DNA of 5,364 bases from an uncultured Dorea sp. GTDB taxonomy: Bacteria; Bacillota; Clostridia; Lachnospirales; Lachnospiraceae. Below are positions 1 to 4,648 of this stretch, piece after piece (the first letter of the stretch is position 1; each line of letters starts with the position of its first letter). The position numbers and the translations under genes are program-made. Where the stretch lies: positions 1 through 5,364 of the forward strand of contig CAKRAT010000088.1 in NCBI GenBank assembly GCA_934295165.1, read 5' to 3'. Under the pieces are notes generated by a model that was not told the origin of the DNA, ran no database searches, and saw nothing but the letters and a program-made list of their open reading frames with translations.

Positions 1-375
1 AAACATGTTCTGCTGGCTGAGGATAATGATCTGAATGCGGAAATCGCAGAGTTTATCCTGGAGGATATGGGACTTATGGTTGACCGTGTTGAGGATGGAG
101 TTCAATGTGTGGCAAGGATGGAACAGAAACCAGCAGGGACCTACGATCTGATCCTTATGGATATCCAGATGCCGAACATGGATGGCTATAAGGCAACGCA
201 GGCAATCAGAAGGCTGGAAGATAAGAAAAAAGCCGGTATTCCGATCATAGCTATGACAGCCAATGCATTTGAGGAAGATAGAAAAAAGGCATTTGAAAAA
301 GGAATGAACGGACATATTGCAAAGCCTGTTGATGCAGAAAAGGTTAAAAGAACCATTCTTTCAGTTTTACGGTGA
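1..375 (+). CDS. Hybrid sensor histidine kinase, C-terminal receiver domain (5' partial)
   Basis: The frame is open from base 1 to the TGA at 373-375, giving 124 residues of a CheY-like receiver domain; the N-terminus lies outside the window. Visible landmarks are the acidic pair E7-D8 in LLAEDND, the phospho-acceptor D54 in LILMDIQMPNMDG, the switch Thr T86 in AMTAN and the conserved K108 in AKPVD. The LAEDNDLNAEIA opening and the EKGMNGHIAKPVD end are the wording usual in receiver domains at the C-terminus of hybrid histidine kinases, and the protein ends right after the domain with no DNA-binding output. It would accept phosphate from a kinase or phosphorelay partner in the cytoplasm. That it is a hybrid kinase rather than a lone receiver is inferred from this style. 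A strong terminator follows, so it closes its transcription unit. Confidence 0.9.
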   Translation, partial: KHVLLAEDNDLNAEIAEFILEDMGLMVDRVEDGVQCVARMEQKPAGTYDLILMDIQMPNMDGYKATQAIRRLEDKKKAGIPIIAMTANAFEEDRKKAFEKGMNGHIAKPVDAEKVKRTILSVLR

Positions 376-389
376 GATGAAAGGTAAGT

Positions 390-430
390 AAAGTACAGAA
401 CAGACATTCGGCTTGTTCTGTACTTTTTTA
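390..430 (+). terminator. Rho-independent terminator after the sensor kinase
   Basis: A perfect 13-bp stem pairs 390-402 (AAAGTACAGAACA) with 414-426 (TGTTCTGTACTTT) around an 11-base loop. The run of six T at 424-429 starts in the right arm. It lies 15 bases after the kinase stop codon. Confidence 0.9.
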
Positions 431-460
431 TAGGAAACGATTCCTTCTTCGCCAAAATAG

Positions 461-562
461 TCATTATCGGTACCATCAAATATTTCTTTTACTGCTGATA
501 ATACAGCAGAAGGTGGAGTAAAACAGGATGTAACAGGTGAGGCTAATGCACCTCAGCAGTAA
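461..562 (+). pseudogene. Headless C-terminal coding remnant
   Basis: After an in-frame TAG at 458-460 the frame runs open for 33 codons to the TAA at 560-562. It encodes a tail that begins SLSVPSNISF, continues TADNTAEGG and ends TGEANAPQQ. No start codon or ribosome site is present and the terminator lies just upstream. It therefore looks like the 3' end of a deleted gene, possibly a surface protein like its neighbours. The opposite strand is also open here and reads an acidic stretch (FDGTDNDYFGEEG), so the coding strand is not certain. The product is not recognised. Confidence 0.35.
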
Positions 563-597
563 TTGAGTAACTTTATTAAAAAAGAAGGAGAACAGCA

Positions 598-938
598 ATG
601 AACCAAATAAAAAAATTAAAAAAGAATTAGCTGCGACAATTTTTGCTTTTTTTTCATCAGCGTTAGCTCTTACATCAGCTACTTATGCGTATGTATCGAA
701 TAATTCAGTAACTGCAAACACAACTACAATCAGTGCAACCACGAATGGTTTTATCTTGCAGCAACTATACACAATTCATCTATCTTTCCCACCTGAGAAG
801 TTCCCACATCTTGCAGCAGCTTCAACCGCTGATTGTAAAATATGGTGGATTCCGGATCAATGGTCTGAGGGATTGTCAACAGTAAAAACATATATAATTC
901 CTGAAGATTTAAATACATTAAAATTTAAATTTCTTTAA
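598..938 (+). pseudogene. TasA/SipW-type secreted protein, frameshifted and truncated
   Basis: ATG 598 has a strong site AAGGAG (585-590) at 7-base spacing and starts MNQIKKLKK, then hits TAG at 628-630. One more A in the 609-615 or 618-623 A run would join it to the frame running to TAA 936-938. The joined protein (about 114 residues) has a Lys-rich start, a hydrophobic core (LAATIFAFFSSALALTS) and then ATYAYVSNNSVTANT. That pattern is typical of SipW-dependent signal peptides on TasA-like matrix or fibre proteins. Downstream ISATTNGFILQ and ASTADCKIWW also fit that family as I recall it. The end is short for TasA-type proteins, so the C-terminus is probably lost too. The gene could be a pseudogene, a slippage-switched gene, or a sequencing error in the A run. 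Confidence 0.6.
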
Positions 939-1105
939 AAGGAAAGGTGGCAATATCCATTAATATATGTTACTATAATCAAAAGCATTACATTTCTAAA
1001 CTCTATATCACATATCTGATTACACATCTCGAATCAGTAATTAGCCAGTAAAAGGCTATAAGGAATCTCAATGCTTTGAAACCCATTAATATAAGCAGAG
1101 AGATT
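939..1105. other. Intergenic stretch with orphan Shine-Dalgarno and 11-bp direct repeats
   Basis: No open frame of substance is seen. AAAGGTGG at 943-950 resembles a ribosome site but no start codon follows at normal spacing, which suggests that the next gene was deleted. CCATTAATATA occurs at 957-967 and again at 1083-1093. Between the copies are an outer inverted repeat (979-989 with 1070-1079, about ten pairs) and two inner hairpins (1016-1021/1032-1037 and 1042-1046/1054-1058). This is a three-way-junction shape that could be a small RNA, a MITE-like relic or chance in AT-rich DNA. Confidence 0.3.
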
Positions 1106-1134
1106 TTGAACATGTAATTAGGAACGGATTTAAT
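1106..1134 (+). promoter_or_regulatory. Candidate sigma-A promoter for the Rpn gene
   Basis: TTGAAC (1106-1111) and TTTAAT (1129-1134) are separated by exactly 17 bases. The -10 has one mismatch to consensus and the -35 two. Transcription would begin near 1141, ahead of the ribosome site at 1164-1169. The call rests on motif match only, in AT-rich DNA. Confidence 0.35.
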
Positions 1135-1163
1135 GATGTCAGATCTCCTGCACAATTTTACAA

Positions 1164-1169
1164 AAGGAG
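1164..1169 (+). promoter_or_regulatory. Ribosome binding site fixing the Rpn start
   Basis: AAGGAG ends 8 bases before ATG 1178. The in-frame ATGs at 1172 and 1133 are rejected: the first is only 2 bases from this site and the second has no comparable site. Confidence 0.75.
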
Positions 1170-1177
1170 AAATGTCT

Positions 1178-2089
1178 ATGCCAGAAAGCAAAGATTTGAC
1201 ACCCGTTAATTTCATGTACAAAGCAAGAATTTTTGAGATGCTGTACAGTGATAAGAAAGAACTGCTGAATCTTTACAATGCAGTGAATGGAACAGCGTAT
1301 GATGATCCGAATGAATTGGAAATCAATACACTGGAAAATGCGGTGTATATGTCAATGCATAATGATGTATCGTTCTTAATCGATATGAAAATATCGCTTT
1401 ATGAGCATCAGTCAACCTATAGTCCGAATCTGCCGTTGCGATTTCTTTTTTACATTTCAAATTTGTATTCTGAGATAACCAAGAATGCGAATCTGTATGG
1501 TGAGAAAATAGTAAAAATACCGACTCCGAAGTTTATTATATTTTATAACGGGGAAAGAAAACGACCGGAAAAAGAAATATTAAAACTGTCAGCAGCATAT
1601 CAGACCGAAGATTCGGAACCGAGTCTGGAGCTGGAAGTAATTTTGCTGAACATTAATCCGGGATATAATGAGAATCTGAAAAGTCTGTGTAAGTCATTGA
1701 AAGATTATGCAGAGTATACAAGCAGAGTTAGGAAATATGCCAAAGAAATGCCGATAGAAGAGGCAGTAGAAAAGGCGATTACAGAATGTATATCCGAAGG
1801 AATCTTATCAGAATTTTTGTTCAAACACAAGGCGGAGGCAAAGAAGATGAGTATATATGAATATGACGAAGAAAAGCATATACGAATGGAGAGAGAAGAT
1901 GCAAAGGCTGAGGGCTTTGCGGAGGGAGTTGAGAAAGGCGTTTCTCAGGGTATAACTCAAGGACGGAATGAACTTTTAAAAGAATTAATTGAAAAGAAAC
2001 TTGCGAAAAACAAAACGCCAGAACAGATTGCGGAAGAATTAGAAGAAGACATAAGCACGATACAAACGATTATTTCGAAAATTGAATAG
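1178..2089 (+). CDS. Rpn family recombination-promoting nuclease / putative transposase (PD-(D/E)XK)
   Basis: This 303-residue protein appears complete. The N-terminal part carries the Rpn/PDDEXK_2 nuclease pattern: D63 in HNDVSFL followed by E76-H-Q78 in the hallmark YEHQSTYSPNLPLR, then KIPTPKFIIFYNG at about 113-125. The stretch LLNINPGYNENL (about 156-167) and then YAKEMPIEEAVEKAITECISEGIL (about 187-210, hyphen-free in the protein) match Lachnospiraceae members as I recall them. The tail (about 216-303) is charged and helical, with EG/QG repeats (AEGFAEGVEKGVSQGITQG) and an end EEDISTIQTIISKIE. Rpn proteins are DNA endonucleases studied in E. coli for RecA-independent recombination and phage defence; this copy's role is inferred. 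It sits alone between surface-protein genes with its own candidate promoter and terminator, as expected of a mobile, multicopy family. A second, shredded copy lies at 4201-4303. An in-frame internal start is described separately. Confidence 0.9.
   Translation: MPESKDLTPVNFMYKARIFEMLYSDKKELLNLYNAVNGTAYDDPNELEINTLENAVYMSMHNDVSFLIDMKISLYEHQSTYSPNLPLRFLFYISNLYSEITKNANLYGEKIVKIPTPKFIIFYNGERKRPEKEILKLSAAYQTEDSEPSLELEVILLNINPGYNENLKSLCKSLKDYAEYTSRVRKYAKEMPIEEAVEKAITECISEGILSEFLFKHKAEAKKMSIYEYDEEKHIRMEREDAKAEGFAEGVEKGVSQGITQGRNELLKELIEKKLAKNKTPEQIAEELEEDISTIQTIISKIE
1834..2089 (+). CDS. Candidate gene-within-gene small Rpn C-terminal protein (RpnS-like)
   Basis: Inside the Rpn gene, GGAGG at 1834-1838 stands 8 bases before an in-frame ATG at 1847-1849 (Met224 of the long product). 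A start there gives an 80-residue product that begins MSIYEYDEEKHIRMERED and shares the Rpn stop at 2087-2089. It would contain only the charged C-terminal tail and lack the nuclease core. For E. coli Rpn proteins, published work describes short C-terminal products made from internal starts that inhibit the full-length toxin; carrying that over to this gene is inference. The GGAGG could also simply be codon choice for the residues AEA. The feature start includes the internal ribosome site; the coding part is 1847-2089. Confidence 0.4.
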
Positions 2090-2115
2090 TAAAAAAAGTA
2101 AAAAAAGTAAAAAAA
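2089..2115 (+). repeat. Three perfect tandem copies of GTAAAAAAA
   Basis: The 9-bp unit occurs at 2089-2097, 2098-2106 and 2107-2115. The first copy starts on the last base of the Rpn stop codon and the third supplies the A-rich left arm of the following terminator. It looks like slippage expansion. Confidence 0.85.
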
Positions 2116-2145
2116 CATCTGACTTAACAAAAGCAGATGTTTTTT
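2110..2145 (+). terminator. Rho-independent terminator after the Rpn gene
   Basis: A perfect 12-bp stem pairs 2110-2121 (AAAAAACATCTG) with 2134-2145 (CAGATGTTTTTT) around a 12-base loop. Runs of A on the left and T on the right mean it could work in both directions. Confidence 0.85.
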
Positions 2146-2241
2146 ACGTGGATTTAAAATTGATTTAAATTCTGCTGAATCAGAACTTTATATGCACCGG
2201 ATATAGTAATTTTGTATTCAGAGAAAAGGAGCGGTTCGGTT

Positions 2242-2727
2242 ATGCAGAATATAACAAAGAAGAAAAAATGGATTGGAATTTGCTGTGTTTTGATTGTTCT
2301 GATTCTGATATGGGCAGGGCGATTGGTTTATCTACATTTTCTGGCTCAGAAAAATGGAACCCCTTCGTACAGTTCACAGGCAGTAGACTGGGATGGAAGT
2401 TTTAAGACAGAAGGAAAAGAAGGATACATAACGGTTCCGGGGTACGAGACGGTATCATTACAGGAAGGGAAGGATACGGCGAAGATTGTTCTGGCCAATC
2501 CAGATACGAATCAGTGCCTGTTTCAGTTCCAGCTGATTCTTTCGGATACAGAGGAAGTGCTCTACACATCAGATATGGTAAAGCCGGGAAAAGCAATCAC
2601 TTGCAGCAGCTATCTTCACACCAACCGTTGCACATGCAGAAAAGAAACCAGGCGTACAGGATGGATCTGTATTATGGAAGACAACAGGAAATGCAACGAC
2701 AGATTTCGGACTCAGTCTGAATTATGA
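2242..2727 (+). pseudogene. Single-pass membrane surface protein, copy 1, C-terminus replaced
   Basis: ATG 2242 has AAAGGAG (2225-2231) at 10-base spacing. The product starts MQNITKKKKW, has one membrane segment at about residues 10-31 (ICCVLIVLILIWAGRLVYL), and continues with an outside part carrying ITVPGYETVSLQEG, IVLANPDTNQCLFQFQLIL and EEVLYTSDMVKPGKAIT. The lysines before the membrane segment suggest that the N-terminus is inside the cell. From about residue 120 the reading turns into Cys/Arg-rich nonsense until TGA 2725-2727, because another gene takes over in a different frame. A paralogue sharing the PGY...LANP core lies at 3147-3474. I do not recognise the family. It probably displays an adhesion-like domain on the surface, but that is inference. 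Confidence 0.6.
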
Positions 2728-3145
2728 AGATGCCCTGAAACCAACCTATTCTGTACAGGTTCCACAGTCTCTGCAGATGCAGGAAGATGGAACAGACGTG
2801 TATGTGACAGTGTCTAATACAAAGAATCTGGCAGAAAATAATAAATATGTATCGGTTAAAGTCCGTGATACATGGGCAACGAACTTCCCGAAAAAATACA
2901 AGGATGACGACCACAAATACAATCTGTACTGCGGTTATGATTTTATGAAATATAAAGTAGAGCCGAAGCTTTCAGACAGCAGTTATGGTCCGGCACTGAC
3001 AGATTTTAACCAGGAACTGCTTGCATTTACAGAAGATGCAACAAAATATTACCGTGTAACACCACTGGAAGATACAGCAACAAATGCTAAGCCATACTGG
3101 TGGGGACAGATCAACTTTACAATAGGAGTTGAAAATATCAAATAA
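2600..3145 (+). pseudogene. Secreted beta-rich surface protein, copy 1, start deleted
   Basis: This frame opens after TAA 2579-2581 and ends at TAA 3143-3145. It is the +1 frame relative to the membrane gene it overlaps. It begins with what looks like the end of a signal peptide (LAAAIFTPTVAHA, then EKKPG), with no start codon or ribosome site, so the 5' end is lost. The mature part reads TTDFGLSLNYEDALKPTYSV, VPQSLQMQEDG, TVSNTKNLAENNKYVSVKV and ends WWGQINFTIGVENIK. It shares the layout F-x-Y...PTYxVxIPxxLxLxxxG with the intact protein at 3479-4006, so the two are paralogues. The first ATG in frame (2777) has no ribosome site. The function is unknown; extracellular location is inferred from the signal-peptide remnant and the paralogue. 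Confidence 0.6.
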
Positions 3146-3146
3146 T

Positions 3147-3474
3147 ATGAACAAAAAGAAGCAAAATATATTTGTGATTACGATTGCAATATTAGTAGTT
3201 ATCATCGGTTTGCTGACATTTGTACTTATCAGGAGGGAAAACGCAGAGGGTTCCCTCTCTTTTGATAAGAACGCTTCTACATGGAATCGAAATGAGAAAA
3301 AAGCGAGTACGTCAGACACTCAGATCAAGATCCCGGGCTATGACAATCTTACATTTGAGTCCGGTACATGTGAACAACAGATTACACTGGCGAATCCGGA
3401 AGAGCATTAAATTCTGCGGTATCAAACGCCAGTTTAACTGTAATATAATAAAAGAAAATCATCAAGAGGTATGA
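3147..3474 (+). pseudogene. Single-pass membrane surface protein, copy 2, frameshifted and truncated
   Basis: ATG 3147 lies one base after the previous stop, an arrangement typical of translational coupling; the nearest Shine-Dalgarno (AGGAG, 3124-3128) is too far to serve it directly. The product starts MNKKKQNIFV, with one membrane segment at about residues 8-28, then carries IKIPGYDNLTFESG and ITLANPEEH before TAA at 3408-3410. Reading one frame over from about 3409 gives KFCGIKRQFNCNIIKENHQEV before TGA 3472-3474. That matches the FQFQLILSDTEEV part of copy 1, so a frameshift near 3404-3410 broke the gene. The homology then stops at the next gene's ribosome site, so the C-terminal portion is missing too. 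Confidence 0.6.
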
Positions 3475-3478
3475 GGTT

Positions 3479-4006
3479 ATGAAATTAAAGAAAAAAGCTA
3501 TAATGTGTACATTTGCTATGATATTTGCCGTGAATATGGCAGGATTACAGATATGGGCAGCCGGTACGGAGGAGAGAAGTACACAGTTTACTTATACAAA
3601 ACAGAATGATCCGACTTATACGGTGTCTATTCCGGCGGCACTTACGCTCACGGATGAAGGGGCACCACTGCCGATAACTGCTTCGGATGTGGCATATCTG
3701 AATGGTAAAAAAGTATCGGTAACGATAGATGGTACGGATTATTACCGGAACCAGCTGGTACTTTCTGCAAAGACGTCAAAGCCGTCGTATACGGGTACCA
3801 TCCGTTATCAACTCATCAGTCCTTCCGGAAATATAATCGAAACTACAGAACAGGATACCGTAACAGGAACCGAGATTGCGTCATTTACAGAGAATGGAAC
3901 GGTTACCTATACGGCAAAACCAGTAATCGGAACTCAGGGACAGAACCTGGAACCGGGAGTCAATTATACAGGAACGATGACATTTGGAATCGGGCTTGTG
4001 GAATAA
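3479..4006 (+). CDS. Secreted beta-rich surface protein, copy 2 (intact, unrecognised family)
   Basis: This 175-residue protein starts at ATG 3479 with AAGAGG (3464-3469) at 9-base spacing. It has a classical signal peptide: KLKKK at the start, a hydrophobic core (AIMCTFAMIFAVNMAGL) and likely cleavage at about 27-28 (QIWA/AG). The mature part (about 148 residues) is Thr/Tyr/Ser-rich with alternating hydrophobic residues, and so is probably beta-sandwich. It has no membrane anchor, LPxTG or Cys. The segment FTYTKQNDPTYTVSIPAALT parallels FGLSLNYEDALKPTYSVQVP in the broken copy upstream. It ends MTFGIGLVE, as copy 1 ends INFTIGVENIK, which suggests a complete domain. A membrane-protein gene precedes it in both copies, so the two products may act together at the surface; this is inference. 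A terminator closes the unit. Confidence 0.75.
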   Translation: MKLKKKAIMCTFAMIFAVNMAGLQIWAAGTEERSTQFTYTKQNDPTYTVSIPAALTLTDEGAPLPITASDVAYLNGKKVSVTIDGTDYYRNQLVLSAKTSKPSYTGTIRYQLISPSGNIIETTEQDTVTGTEIASFTENGTVTYTAKPVIGTQGQNLEPGVNYTGTMTFGIGLVE

Positions 4007-4036
4007 GACAGCAGTATAATATGGATAAGATATAAG

Positions 4037-4070
4037 AAGCCGTCTGGTGGGAGAAACCGGACGGCTTTTC
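4037..4070 (+). terminator. Rho-independent terminator after the secreted protein gene
   Basis: A 12-bp stem with one G-T pair joins 4037-4048 (AAGCCGTCTGGT) and 4056-4067 (ACCGGACGGCTT) around a 7-base loop, followed by a short T run to 4069. It begins 31 bases after the stop codon. Confidence 0.8.
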
Positions 4071-4200
4071 GACATTTACAGACTTTTTTCGGGCAGAAGA
4101 TTGAAAAGCAATAAGTGCTATGATAAGATGAAAATTAAGCTTTTATGCCTTTTTTTAGGCAAGTCGACGAAAATGTTCGGAAAAATAAATGAAAATAGAA
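4071..4200. other. Non-coding stretch before the Rpn debris
   Basis: No supported gene is seen. A weak promoter-like pair, TTGAAA (4101-4106) and TAAGAT (4124-4129) at 17 bases, may be the old promoter of the destroyed Rpn copy that follows. A small 5-bp hairpin with a T-rich loop sits near 4146-4161. Neither is convincing alone. Confidence 0.25.
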
Positions 4201-4265
4201 ATATACAGGGCAGAGGCAAAGAAGATATTTCTACAATACAAAATATTATTTCAAAGATTCAATAG
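4201..4265 (+). pseudogene. Rpn C-terminal remnant (internally deleted)
   Basis: Bases 4201-4224 read IYRAEAKK, matching KHKAEAKK of the intact Rpn (about residues 216-223). The DNA GAGGCAAAGAAGAT is identical in both. One frame over, 4221-4265 reads EDISTIQNIISKIQ and stop, matching the intact end EDISTIQTIISKIE. About 65 residues between these parts are missing, joined at a shared AAGAAGA-like sequence. The remnant lies in the same orientation as the intact gene. Confidence 0.75.
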
Positions 4266-4303
4266 TAAAAATACCGCTCCAAGAAAATATGATATTTTAT
4301 AAT
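4261..4303 (+). pseudogene. Rpn mid-domain remnant joined after the Rpn C-terminus
   Basis: AATAGTAAAAATACCG at 4261-4276 is identical to 1507-1522 of the intact gene. The frame from 4265 reads VKIP, then four unlike residues, then MIFYNG, against VKIPTPKFIIFYNG in the intact Rpn. This mid-gene part follows directly on the C-terminal remnant, an order opposite to that in a normal gene. It therefore comes from a second copy or a rearrangement. Confidence 0.65.
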
Positions 4304-4354
4304 GGGAGCACACCGTGAGATCATATCCAATAGCTTGTCTGCGCCGCGGTACCT

Positions 4355-4572
4355 TTGTTAGGTGACTTGTCCGGTGTATCAAAGATCTTCGTGATAAACT
4401 GGCCGGGCAGATATGTGCAAGAGACAGCCGGAAACTCAAAGTATTACATTTTGATAAGGATGGGTTTCCCTGGAATACAGGCAAAAATGAAGTCGTTGAA
4501 AACCCATCTTTTTTGTGGTACGATTACAATCGGGTATTTAGATTAAATAATTCGAAAAATTTACACAAATAG
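4355..4572 (+). pseudogene. Probable IS66-type TnpB (orf2) remnant
   Basis: A frame open from 4366 to TAG 4570-4572 reads CIKDLRDKLAGQI, then CARDSRKLKVLHFDKDGF (4414-4467), then FPWNTGKNEVVE. IS66 accessory protein TnpB has a TDLR...DGLAG segment, a block of the type CGRRCDRIKALLWEGDGF of the same 18-residue length, and a later FQWP...EV block. The order and spacing of C, R, K, L and DGF fit. A neighbouring frame from 4355 reads LGDLSGVSKIFVI, also like a TnpB start. It is about 70 codons against roughly 110 usual, with internal deletions and no intact start. No terminal repeats or transposase gene are visible. This is recognition from memory, so the call is moderate. Confidence 0.5.
4459..4514 (+). 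terminator. Terminator-like hairpin with long loop
   Basis: GATGGGTTT (4459-4467) pairs perfectly with AAACCCATC (4500-4508), and six T follow at 4509-4514. The loop is 32 bases and includes a 4-bp inner hairpin (CCTG/CAGG). It lies inside the TnpB remnant and may stop read-through toward the gene at 4649. A chance origin is possible. Confidence 0.45.
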
Positions 4573-4648
4573 AATGATAAATCAGAGGGAATAGATCATA
4601 CTGGAGAATGATATATACTCTAAAATCTTGTCCCGGAAAAGAGATTTT

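Noticed and set aside
186..479. Minus-strand open frame opposite the receiver domain and terminator
   Set aside because: It overlaps a clear receiver-domain gene and a terminator, has no ribosome site and is Ser/Phe-rich in the manner of an antisense shadow.
1133..1177. Longer Rpn start at ATG 1133 or 1172
   Set aside because: Neither has a properly spaced ribosome site. AAGGAG at 1164-1169 fits ATG 1178, and family members begin close to there.
2160..2207. Promoter for the 2242 gene (TTGATT with TTTATA, or TATAGT)
   Set aside because: Spacing is 21 or more bases for the first pair, and no acceptable -35 lies 16-18 bases before TATAGT. A promoter is likely here but cannot be placed.
4141..4165. 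Hairpin TGCCTTTTTTTAGGCA as a terminator
   Set aside because: The stem is only 5 bp with the T run in the loop rather than after the stem.
4340..4365. T-box-like motif on the minus strand (AAAGGTACCGCGG)
   Set aside because: It lacks the full GGTGGTACCGCG core, there is no stem I or terminator arrangement, and no aminoacyl-tRNA or amino-acid gene follows on that strand.
4251..4484. Minus-strand frame across the Rpn and TnpB debris
   Set aside because: Composition is Arg/Ser/His-rich, it has no recognisable motif, and the plus strand explains the sequence better.
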